The notes under the pieces were generated by a model. That model made no database searches. It was not told the origin of the DNA and saw only the letters and a program-made list of their open reading frames with translations. Shown here one piece after another: positions 8,818-17,060 of a DNA stretch of 64,000 nucleotides. Source of the stretch: Nonlabens ulvanivorans (GTDB lineage: Bacteria > Bacteroidota > Bacteroidia > Flavobacteriales > Flavobacteriaceae); assembly GCF_000732625.1 (NCBI RefSeq), contig NZ_JPJI01000023.1, forward strand, positions 186,001 through 250,000. Reading direction: 5' to 3'. A program made the position numbers and the translations under genes. Position 1 is the stretch's first letter. Each line of letters begins with the position of its first letter.

Positions 8818-8991
8818 ATGATACAACTCAAATTTCCGATAATATTAATTTCAGGTAAGGAGTCATTTATAGAGCATCCGTTGGTGATTTTAATATTTGC
8901 TGTGTTAATTCTTATCGGTCTGGTAAAAGGAACTATTTGGCTTATGAGATATCTTTTGAAGCCAATTGAAAAGAAAAATAAGGATGTCTAG
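8818..8991 (+). CDS. Small single-span membrane protein (57 aa)
   Basis: A short open frame, ATG 8818 to TAG 8991, lying after the valS terminator. The 57-residue product has a short N-terminal part, one strongly hydrophobic segment (about 22-36, LVILIFAVLILIGLV) and a basic tail (KPIEKKNKDV), as expected of a positive-inside membrane anchor. I recognise no family and no clear promoter. It ends 4 nt from the convergent ACBP gene. The alternative is chance coding in an intergenic gap, but the hydrophobic/basic layout and snug fit favour a real gene. Confidence 0.5.
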   Translation: MIQLKFPIILISGKESFIEHPLVILIFAVLILIGLVKGTIWLMRYLLKPIEKKNKDV

Positions 8992-8995
8992 AAGG

Positions 8996-9274
8996 TTACC
9001 ACGGTTTAGGATATAAATCCTCAATGATTTTTATGTATCTCTCTTTAGCTTCTTCTTTGGTGATTTGTTGAACTTGTATAATAGCATTCATTTTAAATGC
9101 GCTACGCAAATCATTAGTTTCAAAACTGCGATTATTAACATAAGGTTCATCAATAGCTCTTTTGTAATAAGCATACAAATGCAATTGAAGTTCAAGAGGA
9201 ACTAATGATTGTTCTTCTTGACTAGCTTTTTCAAACGCAGCTTGAAACTTTTTATTGAGTTCTTCCTTAGTCAT
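8996..9274 (-). CDS. Acyl-CoA-binding protein (ACBP family)
   Basis: A 92-residue cytoplasmic carrier that binds long-chain acyl-CoA esters in a four-helix bundle. The family core is visible: the helix-2 segment LHLYAYYKRAID (about 27-38, with the ligand-contacting Tyr and Lys), then LRSAFKMNAII, where W is usual in eukaryotic ACBPs but absent here, and EEAKERYIKIIEDLYP at the end. It is the last gene of the rsfS-ftsH-LUD-cdsA-psd operon and overlaps the end of psd by 1 nt. The context fits delivery of acyl-CoA or handling of lipid intermediates beside phospholipid synthesis. Confidence 0.85.
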   Translation of the reverse strand: MTKEELNKKFQAAFEKASQEEQSLVPLELQLHLYAYYKRAIDEPYVNNRSFETNDLRSAFKMNAIIQVQQITKEEAKERYIKIIEDLYPKPW

Positions 9275-9924
9275 TAAAATTGCGCTAACACGGTAATACC
9301 ACCTTTTACTTTTTGATTCAATTCTACATTTACAGGAGTATCTATCGGTAGATAAACGTCTACTCTTGAGCCAAATTTGATGAAGCCGCTTTCACTTCCT
9401 TGTGCAACTTCATTATTTTCAACAGCATAATTAACGATACGTTTTGCTAGAGCACCTGCTATTTGACGATGCATTACTTGTTTACCGTTCTTGTGATTAA
9501 CAACAACGGTTGTACGTTCATTTTCTTCACTAGCTTTAGGATGCCAGGCTACTAGATATTTTCCTGGATGATATTTACTATAACTCACTTTACCGCCTAT
9601 TGGATACCTTGTGACATGGACATTAATGGGTGACATGAAGACAGATATCATTAAACGTTCACCTTTAAAATATTCATTTTCTTGAACCTTTTCTATGACT
9701 ACAACTTTTCCATCTACAGGAGATACTATCGTCTTATCATCTAGTATTGTCGCTCTCTTTGGATTTCTAAAGAACTGTAAGATGATAATTAAAAAAACTA
9801 ATCCTAGGGCAATTAACGTGTAGGAAAGCCAGTTAGGCATATCGATTTGTGTTGCTATTGCGGTAAGCATACCAGCAACGGCTATTCCGATTAATATAGA
9901 AATGGTTCCTTCTTTATGAAACAT
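9274..9924 (-). CDS. psd: Phosphatidylserine decarboxylase, short type
   Basis: Converts phosphatidylserine to phosphatidylethanolamine at the inner membrane, using a pyruvoyl group made by self-cleavage. I start it at ATG 9924 (MFHKEG, 216 aa); a longer frame back to 10002 would run deep into cdsA. The chosen start overlaps cdsA by 11 nt. Two hydrophobic segments (about 7-25 and 33-52) are followed by VSPVDGKV (68-75), the histidine segment SPINVHVTRYP (98-108) and the cleavage site FGSR with G185-S186. Length and FGS rather than LGST mark the short archaeal-type subfamily. Confidence 0.93.
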   Translation of the reverse strand: MFHKEGTISILIGIAVAGMLTAIATQIDMPNWLSYTLIALGLVFLIIILQFFRNPKRATILDDKTIVSPVDGKVVVIEKVQENEYFKGERLMISVFMSPINVHVTRYPIGGKVSYSKYHPGKYLVAWHPKASEENERTTVVVNHKNGKQVMHRQIAGALAKRIVNYAVENNEVAQGSESGFIKFGSRVDVYLPIDTPVNVELNQKVKGGITVLAQF

Positions 9925-10738
9925 AGTTGAGTATTGTAAAAAATAAATAAGCAAATGGTGCTGCAAATATAATACTGTCCATCCTATCAAAGATACCTCC
10001 ATGGCCAGGCATTATACTTCCGCTATCTTTAACTGCAGCTTGTCTTTTGATCTTAGACTGAATTAAATCACCTATAGTCCCAAAGAAAGCTACGATGAAA
10101 GCTAGTACAATCCATTGCCATAAACCATAAACACCAACATAATAATGTAGAGCAACTCCGGCGAGAAGTGCCATTACTAATCCGCCTAAAAACCCTTCAA
10201 TAGTCTTTTTTGGAGAAATACGTTCTAATAATTTGTGTTTACCAAAGTTCTTTCCAGTGATGTAGGCAAAGCTATCATTAACCCATATGATGCTAAAAAT
10301 ACCTATCAGTAATTCAGGTTTGTATTCTTCTACAACATCTGGTATTAAAGCTAGAAATAAGCTACTGCCTATTAAATAAAGTAGCGCTATAATATGTTTT
10401 TTTGTGTTAAATAAGGGTATTCTATTTAATAAAACTAAATCCCTAATTAGATAAACGTTTACCAGTAGTGTTGCGCCTAATAAGCTATAGATTGCATAGT
10501 TGTAATAGGGTTGATAAATGGCAGGCCAATCATACCAGACTAGCAAAATATAGCTGATAGGTAGCATTGGATAAATCAATAACTGTTTTAACCGTATCAT
10601 TGGCATTAATTCGATCAGACAAATAAATGCAAAAATACAAAATAGCAGAATAAAAACATCCCTAGAATATAAGGCGCTTAAAACTACTAATGAAACATAC
10701 ATGATTCCTGAAACGGAACGTACTAATAATTCACGCAT
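9914..10738 (-). CDS. cdsA: Phosphatidate cytidylyltransferase CdsA
   Basis: Integral membrane enzyme forming CDP-diacylglycerol from phosphatidate and CTP, the branch point to phosphatidylserine (used by Psd just downstream) and phosphatidylglycerol. The 274 residues include about seven hydrophobic segments, WVNDSFAYITGKNFGKHK (152-169), SPKKTIEGFLGG (175-186) and the family signature SIMPGHGGIFDRMDSIIFAAP (241-261), whose aspartates bind metal. It starts 1 nt after the LUD gene and overlaps psd by 11 nt, so expression is coupled. Confidence 0.96.
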   Translation of the reverse strand: MRELLVRSVSGIMYVSLVVLSALYSRDVFILLFCIFAFICLIELMPMIRLKQLLIYPMLPISYILLVWYDWPAIYQPYYNYAIYSLLGATLLVNVYLIRDLVLLNRIPLFNTKKHIIALLYLIGSSLFLALIPDVVEEYKPELLIGIFSIIWVNDSFAYITGKNFGKHKLLERISPKKTIEGFLGGLVMALLAGVALHYYVGVYGLWQWIVLAFIVAFFGTIGDLIQSKIKRQAAVKDSGSIMPGHGGIFDRMDSIIFAAPFAYLFFTILNYVS

Positions 10739-10739
10739 C

Positions 10740-11357
10740 TTATAAATCTTCTAATAATATGAGGTAGACACGTTTGTTAGGGACACCATAGTTCATAAGA
10801 TCTTTTTTCTCTTGAACCTTAGGTTCTTCAAAGTTTTTAAGTGTTGTGATATTAGTGGGAATGTTGGATCCGCTGCGATGTTTTATACCTCTCAATCCTT
10901 CACCGATGGATTCAACAATCTGACTTGCTGTAGCCAGCACGATCATTGTCTCTGGAAAATCAACCGGTTTCTTTTCTTTTAATTGATTAGAAGAAAATAA
11001 AATTGCCCCATTATCCGAAATAATATACTCACAAGTGGTCAAGAAAAAACTACAATCTTCATGTAGATCAGAAAAACGTAGGTTGAATCCATTAAAACGA
11101 TTTCTTAAATTCAAATCAGTACAAAGTACATTAGTTTCAAAGAAATCGTGTTCTACAAGAACATCTTCAAAATTAGCTTGCACTTCAGACTCATCTAGAG
11201 AATAGAGAAACCTACCGCCTTGAGTAGTAAAATTATGTATAAACCTTTCATCCAATGGAAGTTTTTCCTCTGGCATGTATTTAGAGCGCCCAGCATCCTT
11301 GTTCTGAGAAGACTCAGAATCAGAAGATTTTTTGAAGAGTTTTTTAAAAATACTCAT
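10740..11357 (-). CDS. LUD domain protein (LutC/YkgG family)
   Basis: A 205-residue protein with an N-terminal charged, disordered region (about 1-35) and a LUD domain (about 55-205), the fold shared with LutC of lactate-utilisation complexes. Supporting segments are DLHEDCSFFLTTCEYIISDNGAI, which fits the nucleotide-like pocket of the fold, and the C-terminal NYGVPNKRVYLILLEDL. No LutA or LutB neighbour is present, so a role in lactate oxidation is not supported. In this lineage it sits between ftsH and cdsA; the function is unknown. Confidence 0.8.
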   Translation of the reverse strand: MSIFKKLFKKSSDSESSQNKDAGRSKYMPEEKLPLDERFIHNFTTQGGRFLYSLDESEVQANFEDVLVEHDFFETNVLCTDLNLRNRFNGFNLRFSDLHEDCSFFLTTCEYIISDNGAILFSSNQLKEKKPVDFPETMIVLATASQIVESIGEGLRGIKHRSGSNIPTNITTLKNFEEPKVQEKKDLMNYGVPNKRVYLILLEDL

Positions 11358-11421
11358 CTATGTTAGACGCGTTAATATTAGGGACTAGGTAAATATACTT
11401 ACTAATTACAGTAGTTACAAA

Positions 11422-13443
11422 CTATTCTTCTTCCTCCTTTGAATTAGATGTCGACGCAATTGTCCTTGTCGATGACTTTAAAGCAACTGCTTCCTCCTTA
11501 ATAAATGGTCGTTTTCCAAAAATGTTTTCTAAATCATCTTTAAAAATAACTTCCTTTTCAAGCAGTACTTCTGCTAGTTGAGTTAACTTATCCTTATTTT
11601 CTTCAAGAATTTGAATGGCTCTTTGATACTGAGCTTCAATGATTTTAGAGATCTCTTGATCAATTATGACAGCTGTTTCTTCACTATACGGTTTAGACAT
11701 GCTGTATTCTTGTTGACCACTAGAATCGTAATAGGTAATATTACCAACCTTTTCATTTAGACCATATATGGTCACCATAGCACGAGCTTGTTTAGTGACC
11801 TTTTCTAGATCGCTTAAAGCACCAGTAGATATATTATTAAAAATAACCTTCTCTGCAGCACGTCCACCCATTGTCGCACACATTTCATCCAGCATTTGTT
11901 CCGGACGTACAATCTGTCTTTCTTCTGGTAAATACCAAGCAGCACCTAGTGATTGACCACGCGGTACAATTGTAACTTTTATTAAAGGAGCAGCATGCTC
12001 AGTCATCCAACTTACCGTTGCGTGACCAGCTTCGTGATAGGCAATCGTCTTTTTCTCTGACGGTGTGATAAGTTTGTTCTTCTTTTCTAGTCCACCTACG
12101 ATACGGTCTACTGCGTCTAAAAAATCTTGTTTATCAACTGCTTTTTTACCTTTTCTTGCAGCTATAAGAGCAGCTTCATTACAAACATTTGCAATATCAG
12201 CACCAGAGAAACCAGGCGTTTGTTTTGCTAGGAATGAAGTGTCTAACTCATTATCAACCTTTTTAAGAGGTCTTAAGTGAACTTCAAAAATTTCTTCACG
12301 TTCATTCACGTCAGGTAGGTCAACATAGATCTGTCTGTCAAAACGACCAGCGCGCATTAATGCCTTATCTAAAATGTCTGCACGGTTAGTTGCTGCTAAT
12401 ACAATCACGTTGGTGTTAGTACCAAAACCATCCATTTCAGTAAGAAGTTGGTTAAGAGTATTTTCACGTTCGTCGTTAGATCCAGAGAAATTAGATTTCC
12501 CTCTTGCTCGTCCTATAGCGTCTATCTCATCAATAAATATGATTGAAGGAGATTTTTCTTTTGCTTGTTTAAATAAATCTCTAACACGACTAGCACCGAC
12601 ACCTACAAACATTTCTACAAAATCAGATCCACTTAATGAGAAGAAAGGAACCTTTGCCTCACCGGCAACCGCTTTTGCTAGCAATGTCTTACCAGTACCT
12701 GGAGAACCTATCAATAATGCGCCTTTAGGTATTTTACCACCTAATGAGGTGTATTTTTCTGGGTTTTTCAAAAAGTCAACAATTTCTTGTATTTCTTCTT
12801 TCGCACCTTCTAGACCAGCCACATCTTTAAAGGTAGTCTTTACATCAGTTTTCTGATCAAAGAGCTTAGCCTTAGATTTTCCAATATTAAAAATCTGGCC
12901 ACCGCCACCACCAGCGCCACCACCACTCATACGTCGCATGATGAAGATCCATACTCCTATTAAAAGAATAATAGGTAAGAAGCTCCATATAGCATTCATG
13001 AACGTGTTGTCTTGAGTTTTATATAAAACTTTTGTTTCTAGATTACTATTCTGAACGGCTTCTTCTAGCTGTGGCTGAAAAATTTCTAAATCACCAAATT
13101 CAAATTTATATTGAGGTACCTTACCTTGATTCATTGCGCTAGGCTTCAAAGCATCTTTATGCTTTGTCTCGTTACTTAGGGCTTCTTTGGTAAGAAATAC
13201 TTCTGCATACCTGCCATTCCATACGATAACTTCCTTTACATCTCCGTCTTCTAAATAAGAAAAGAATTCGGATTTGTTAGTTTCTTTTGGAGAGTTGACA
13301 GCGTCGCTTATCAATGAGTAAGCTAGAAATGCAAGTACTATAGGTACCGCAATCCACCATACACTAAATTTAGGTTTTCCGCCTCCTGGTAAAATAGGTT
13401 TGCTATTTCCAGGTTTTTGATTTGATTTATTTTGTTCAGACAT
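11422..13443 (-). CDS. ftsH: ATP-dependent zinc metalloprotease FtsH
   Basis: Membrane-anchored hexameric AAA+ protease that degrades misfolded membrane proteins and selected cytoplasmic regulators. The 673 residues show two membrane helices (about 27-45 and 151-170) enclosing a periplasmic domain, a glycine-rich linker, Walker A GSPGTGKT (246-253), Walker B IIFIDEIDA (301-309), the second region of homology ending RAGRFDR, and the zinc site HEAGH (470-474). The C-terminus is acidic. It lies 20 nt after rsfS in the same operon. Nothing is missing; the assignment is secure. Confidence 0.98.
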   Translation of the reverse strand: MSEQNKSNQKPGNSKPILPGGGKPKFSVWWIAVPIVLAFLAYSLISDAVNSPKETNKSEFFSYLEDGDVKEVIVWNGRYAEVFLTKEALSNETKHKDALKPSAMNQGKVPQYKFEFGDLEIFQPQLEEAVQNSNLETKVLYKTQDNTFMNAIWSFLPIILLIGVWIFIMRRMSGGGAGGGGGQIFNIGKSKAKLFDQKTDVKTTFKDVAGLEGAKEEIQEIVDFLKNPEKYTSLGGKIPKGALLIGSPGTGKTLLAKAVAGEAKVPFFSLSGSDFVEMFVGVGASRVRDLFKQAKEKSPSIIFIDEIDAIGRARGKSNFSGSNDERENTLNQLLTEMDGFGTNTNVIVLAATNRADILDKALMRAGRFDRQIYVDLPDVNEREEIFEVHLRPLKKVDNELDTSFLAKQTPGFSGADIANVCNEAALIAARKGKKAVDKQDFLDAVDRIVGGLEKKNKLITPSEKKTIAYHEAGHATVSWMTEHAAPLIKVTIVPRGQSLGAAWYLPEERQIVRPEQMLDEMCATMGGRAAEKVIFNNISTGALSDLEKVTKQARAMVTIYGLNEKVGNITYYDSSGQQEYSMSKPYSEETAVIIDQEISKIIEAQYQRAIQILEENKDKLTQLAEVLLEKEVIFKDDLENIFGKRPFIKEEAVALKSSTRTIASTSNSKEEEE

Positions 13444-13463
13444 TAGCTTGTATAATCTTGTTA

Positions 13464-13835
13464 TTAGTAAGTACTTTCTACCATTGTAGTTTTAGCATCT
13501 CCCCATAAACCTTCCAGGTCATAATATTCTCTTACATGTTTTTGAAAAACATGTACAACAACATCAACATAATCCATAAGTACCCATTCTGCCTGTGAAG
13601 AACCTTCAACATGCCATGGGTTTTCTTGCAATTCTTTACTTACTTTTCTTTGTATGGAGTTAACGATTGCGTTTACTTGAGTGTTAGAGTTACCATTACA
13701 GATTATAAAATAGCTTGTAACGGTATTTTCAATCTCTCTTAAATCCATGATTGTGATGTCATTACCTTTCACATCTTCTATTCCAGCAATCATTTGAGCG
13801 ATTAACGCATCAGTAGAAACTTTTTCTTTAGTCAT
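13464..13835 (-). CDS. rsfS: Ribosomal silencing factor RsfS
   Basis: A 123-residue protein that binds ribosomal protein L14 and blocks joining of 50S and 30S subunits under starvation. Typical are IMDLREIENTVTSYFIICNG near residues 24-45, QENPWHVEGSSQAEWVLMDY and VVVHVFQKHVREYYDLEGLW. ATG at 13833-13835 is preferred over a TTG one codon upstream. It is the first gene of a six-gene minus-strand operon, with a good TTG-N23-TAAATTTG promoter beginning 19 nt before the start. Confidence 0.94.
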   Translation of the reverse strand: MTKEKVSTDALIAQMIAGIEDVKGNDITIMDLREIENTVTSYFIICNGNSNTQVNAIVNSIQRKVSKELQENPWHVEGSSQAEWVLMDYVDVVVHVFQKHVREYYDLEGLWGDAKTTMVESTY

Positions 13836-13854
13836 CAAATATTTTTTGTTACGA

Positions 13855-13888
13855 CAAATTTATTCTTTTTTTACCAGCAGTTTTACAA
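13855..13888 (-). promoter_or_regulatory. Promoter of the rsfS-ftsH-cdsA-psd operon
   Basis: On the minus strand TTG (13886-13888) is followed after 23 nt by TAAATTTG (13855-13862), matching the Bacteroidota -33/-7 pair. The leader to the rsfS ATG is about 19 nt from the box. Confidence 0.65.
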
Positions 13889-13919
13889 AATAAAACTTAA
13901 TCTATAGATAAATAGTCAC

Positions 13920-14627
13920 TTGCAAATAGTCAAATTACATGCCACTACATCAACAAATGATGAATTAAAAGCACGCTTACGCGAAAGCGAAACACAGCAC
14001 CTAACTGCTATTTATAGTTTGTCACAGTCACAAGGTCGTGGTAATCGAGGTTCGGTATGGCAAACTGAAGATGGTAAAAATTTGACATTCAGCGTTTTAG
14101 TCTCAGATAATCTATCTGGGTTAACACCGTTTAAACTGAATCAAATCGTGTCTGTTGCTATGATTGAATGGCTTAAATCAGATTTAAATGTACAAGCCAA
14201 AATAAAATGGCCTAACGACATCCTGTCAGTTCAGATGAAGCTCGCCGGTATTCTAATTGAAAATACGTATCAAAAAGGTCAATGGATTCATTCTATTGTA
14301 GGTATTGGACTTAATGTAAATCAAGAAGAATTTGAAAATTTACCACGAGCAATATCTTTAAAAAATCTTACCGGTAAAAATTTTAAACTCGAAGAGCTTT
14401 TGTTACAGTTTCTTTTTCATTTAGACTACGCTCTTAACAATAGAACACAAACCATTGAAAAGTATCTTAAATTTTTATTTAAGTATCGTCAGGAAATGAA
14501 TTTTAGTATTAATAATCAGGATGTGGTCGCTACCGTACATGGAGTAACAGAAAACGGTGAATTGCTCCTTCAAAAAGATGGGCAAATCACCGCTTATGAT
14601 TTAAAACAAGTGCAATGGAATTATTAA
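13920..14627 (+). CDS. birA: Biotin--[acetyl-CoA-carboxylase] ligase (BirA, no HTH)
   Basis: Activates biotin as biotinyl-AMP and transfers it to the carrier lysine of acetyl-CoA carboxylase. The 235-residue protein lacks the N-terminal DNA-binding domain of E. coli BirA, so it is a plain ligase. Visible are ATTSTNDELKAR (8-19), the biotinyl-AMP loop GRGNRGSVW (about 39-47), KIKWPNDIL (about 99-107) and GIGLNVN. The start is TTG at 13920: an in-frame stop at 13905-13907 and the conserved STND so near the N-terminus leave no ATG choice. It converges on the SRPBCC gene with a 4-nt overlap. Confidence 0.93.
   Translation: MQIVKLHATTSTNDELKARLRESETQHLTAIYSLSQSQGRGNRGSVWQTEDGKNLTFSVLVSDNLSGLTPFKLNQIVSVAMIEWLKSDLNVQAKIKWPNDILSVQMKLAGILIENTYQKGQWIHSIVGIGLNVNQEEFENLPRAISLKNLTGKNFKLEELLLQFLFHLDYALNNRTQTIEKYLKFLFKYRQEMNFSINNQDVVATVHGVTENGELLLQKDGQITAYDLKQVQWNY
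13974..13989. repeat. Iterated palindrome copy 3 (one mismatch)
   Basis: CGCTTACGCGAAAGCG inside birA, read as R-L-R-E-S-E, a different frame from the copy in valS. Confidence 0.75.
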
Positions 14628-15010
14628 AGTTTCTCTAATCCGCTAGCAAGTTGTTCTAAGAATTTTTTAATAGGGCCTTTAATCATCATAGCCATCATAG
14701 CATTAAAATCACCATTAAAGATTAATTGCGCTTGAGAACCATTTGCAACCTGTTCTATGTCACAACTCAATGTAAATGCAAGTTTATCACTAGTGGAACC
14801 TAATGTGACATTTGTAAACGGTATGGATTCTTGAAGACTTAGTTTGATTTCTGGCATACCTTTAAGACCGAATAAAAATTTGTCATCTCCATGTGTTTCA
14901 AATTTTGTATCGTCTGGCATTAATTGCTTGTAATTTTCAACTTGGGTTAAAAATTCAAATAACTCTTGCGGTGTTTTTTGTGTTTGTACCGTACGGCTTT
15001 CTAAATTCAT
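14624..15010 (-). CDS. SRPBCC family protein (START/Bet v1-like fold)
   Basis: A 128-residue soluble protein resembling polyketide cyclase/START-like SRPBCC domains: an N-terminal strand (MNLESRTVQTQKTPQELFEF) followed by VENYKQLMPDD and a C-terminal helix that includes GPIKKFLEQLASGLEKL. Such folds hold a hydrophobic ligand, but the ligand cannot be named. It follows pyrE by 6 nt on the minus strand and is likely cotranscribed with it. Its last 4 nt overlap the end of the convergent birA gene. Confidence 0.75.
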   Translation of the reverse strand: MNLESRTVQTQKTPQELFEFLTQVENYKQLMPDDTKFETHGDDKFLFGLKGMPEIKLSLQESIPFTNVTLGSTSDKLAFTLSCDIEQVANGSQAQLIFNGDFNAMMAMMIKGPIKKFLEQLASGLEKL

Positions 15011-15016
15011 AATATT

Positions 15017-15661
15017 TTATTTACCTGTCCAGGCGCTAGGATCTTTTCTCCAGCTTTTTAATAATTCGATTTCTTGCTCAGAGAAGTGTCCTGTATTTTG
15101 AGCTTGTAGTATTAAGTGATTATAATCACTTAATGTATGTAAGTTCAAGTTATATTGTTCAAAATTTTCTTGTGCAAATTCAAAGCCGTACGAAAATAGT
15201 GCCAACATACCTTTTACATTTGCGCCGCCTTCTTTTAAGGCATTAACTGCATTAAGACTACTTTTACCAGTGCTTATTAAATCTTCAATGACGACTACAG
15301 ATTGACCTTCTTCTAGATGACCTTCAATTTGATTTTGACGACCGTGCTTCTTTGCCTCTGGCCTTACGTATATAAACGGAAGATTTAAATAGTCTGCGAC
15401 TAACATACCTATGCCTATAGCGCCTGTTGCTACACCTGCAATAACATCTGGCTTACCATATAATTCCTCAATTTGATTAGCGAGTTGTTCTCTTAAAAAA
15501 TTGCGAATCGTTGGGTATGAAAGTGTTACGCGGTTGTCACAATAAATTGGTGATCTCCAGCCGCTAGCCCAAGTAAAAGGTTCTTGTGGTTGCAATTTTA
15601 TTGCTTTAATTTGCAATAATAATTCAGCCGTTTTAATTGCGATATCCTTATTTATAACCAT
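15017..15661 (-). CDS. pyrE: Orotate phosphoribosyltransferase
   Basis: Fifth step of de novo pyrimidine synthesis: orotate plus PRPP gives orotidine monophosphate. The 214 residues contain WASGWRSPIYCDNR (31-44, orotate-contacting region), GVATGAIGIGMLVAD, the flexible-loop RPEAKKHGRQ (100-109) and the PRPP-binding VVVIEDLISTGKSS (122-135, acidic pair E126-D127). It is the first gene of a pyrE-SRPBCC unit. The ATG (15659-15661) overlaps the ATG of the divergent Nudix gene by 2 nt, and the pyrE promoter box lies inside that gene. Confidence 0.97.
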   Translation of the reverse strand: MVINKDIAIKTAELLLQIKAIKLQPQEPFTWASGWRSPIYCDNRVTLSYPTIRNFLREQLANQIEELYGKPDVIAGVATGAIGIGMLVADYLNLPFIYVRPEAKKHGRQNQIEGHLEEGQSVVVIEDLISTGKSSLNAVNALKEGGANVKGMLALFSYGFEFAQENFEQYNLNLHTLSDYNHLILQAQNTGHFSEQEIELLKSWRKDPSAWTGK

Positions 15662-16280
15662 GGCGCAAATGTATAAAGTTTTTGTGAAAGACGTCGCAAT
15701 TATCGTGACATCAAATAGGGATGAATATCCCGACTATGAAGTTTTTTCTCTTAAAGATGTTGACTTGCTCAAAATCATTAAGAAAATTGAAAAAGGCAAA
15801 CTCAAAAAAGTATTGCTATATTCAAAAAATGAAAAGAAGCTTTTAAAGAGACTTCATAAAAAGTTACCACTAGTCAAAGCTGGTGGTGGACTGGTTATGA
15901 ATAAAGAAAATAAGTTTCTATTCATTCACCGTAACGGTAAATGGGACCTTCCTAAAGGTAAGGCGAATCGATTTGAGGGAATGCGGAAAACTGCCAAAAG
16001 AGAAATAGAAGAAGAGACAGGTGCAAGAAAACTAAAAATGATTAAAAAATTAGGTCGCACCTACCATGTATTTAATAGGAAGTCTGCATTAAAACTTAAA
16101 CTTACCCATTGGTATCTTCTAGAAACTAATTATTCTGGTCCATTGGAGCCTCAAGCAGAGGAAGGTATTGATATAGCTACATGGCTAGATAAAAGTGAGG
16201 CAGAAAAAGCACTGGAATCTTCTTATAGTAATATAAAAGAATTATTTCCAGATCAAACTTTAAATTTTAAGAGGAGATAG
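15660..16280 (+). CDS. NUDIX hydrolase
   Basis: A 206-residue Mg-dependent pyrophosphohydrolase. The complete Nudix box (G-x5-E-x7-REIEEETGA) spans 100-122 after WDLPKGK, with all catalytic glutamates present. The N-terminal ~70 residues form a basic, lysine-rich region not typical of short MutT proteins. The substrate is unknown; the neighbouring pyrimidine gene pyrE is only suggestive. The start may be 15660 (overlapping pyrE head to head) or 15669 (MYKVFV). Its 3' end overlaps the convergent DUF3298 gene by 21 nt. Confidence 0.9.
   Translation: MAQMYKVFVKDVAIIVTSNRDEYPDYEVFSLKDVDLLKIIKKIEKGKLKKVLLYSKNEKKLLKRLHKKLPLVKAGGGLVMNKENKFLFIHRNGKWDLPKGKANRFEGMRKTAKREIEEETGARKLKMIKKLGRTYHVFNRKSALKLKLTHWYLLETNYSGPLEPQAEEGIDIATWLDKSEAEKALESSYSNIKELFPDQTLNFKRR
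15666..15699 (-). promoter_or_regulatory. Promoter of pyrE, inside the divergent Nudix gene
   Basis: On the minus strand TTG (15697-15699) is followed after 23 nt by TACATTTG (15666-15673), which ends 4 nt before the pyrE ATG. Both elements fall within the first codons of the Nudix frame. Confidence 0.65.
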
Positions 16281-17060
16281 GTCTAGGTAATATTCCATTT
16301 CTTTAGCTCTAATTTCTACTTTTACATCTGGATTTAAATAAGAAAAGGTTTTAGGTAGCTCTATATGTTTAGTTAACTGTAACATTAAAGAATCTACACC
16401 TAATTCTTTAATTCCAATTGTAGCGTTTTCAAATTCTGATTTCTCGAAATTAAATACTTTGTTTTCGACATAGTTTCTGAACTCTGCTTGATCATCAACT
16501 TTTACATCTAGTGCTAGATTGGCTACAGACTGTTGTAGATTAATGTCAAAAATAGTCCTCACATCATCTTCTTTTTGATCTTTTGTAAGGTCAGACGTTG
16601 TTATGATGATAAGTTCTGGCTTTTTAAATGAATTGATTAGTCTTTTTTGTAGCCCATTTCTAGTGTAAGTGATTTCATAGCTTATTAATGCGTCTGTTTG
16701 AGTGGTGTGTTCAATGTTAATATTAGTAATACCGCTCATATCGCCACTGCATATTTTTTGTTCACGATGAGACATAAAAATACTCCATATTTCTTCAAGG
16801 TCTGCATCTTTATTGTAGGTCACGTCTATAAAATCTTGAGTAATAAGATTTTTGATTTCTTTATTGAGTCTCTTTTTGGTTTCTGCGTCGCCTTCATAAA
16901 AAGGAATCTGAAAAACATAAGAGGTATTGTTACATTCAAAATCATCTACAAGACGAGTTGTTTTTACAGTTTCTTCTACATTTAAAGAGATAATTTCTTT
17001 GTCGTTTTTACAAGAAATAAATGCGCATGCTGCTATAAGAATAATAATATTTTTAATCAT
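16260..17060 (-). CDS. DUF3298/DUF4163-like lipoprotein
   Basis: A 266-residue exported lipoprotein: signal peptide with lipobox ending at FISC (Cys16-17 region), then an N-terminal DUF4163-like part (YVFQIPFYEGDAETKKRLN, about 48-66) and a C-terminal DUF3298-like part with NLALDVKVDDQAEF and KTFSYLNPDVKVEIRAKEMEYYL. The same two-domain layout occurs in RsiV-type proteins, where it binds lysozyme; here no sigma factor is adjacent, so that role is not claimed. Last gene of the ddl-coaD-M14 operon (8-nt overlap). Confidence 0.7.
   Translation of the reverse strand: MIKNIIILIAACAFISCKNDKEIISLNVEETVKTTRLVDDFECNNTSYVFQIPFYEGDAETKKRLNKEIKNLITQDFIDVTYNKDADLEEIWSIFMSHREQKICSGDMSGITNINIEHTTQTDALISYEITYTRNGLQKRLINSFKKPELIIITTSDLTKDQKEDDVRTIFDINLQQSVANLALDVKVDDQAEFRNYVENKVFNFEKSEFENATIGIKELGVDSLMLQLTKHIELPKTFSYLNPDVKVEIRAKEMEYYLDLSPLKI

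Noticed and set aside
12374-12856. Open frame of 160 codons on the plus strand inside ftsH
   Set aside because: It is antisense to the conserved AAA+ domain of ftsH; its product has no domain and its existence follows from codon bias in the real gene.
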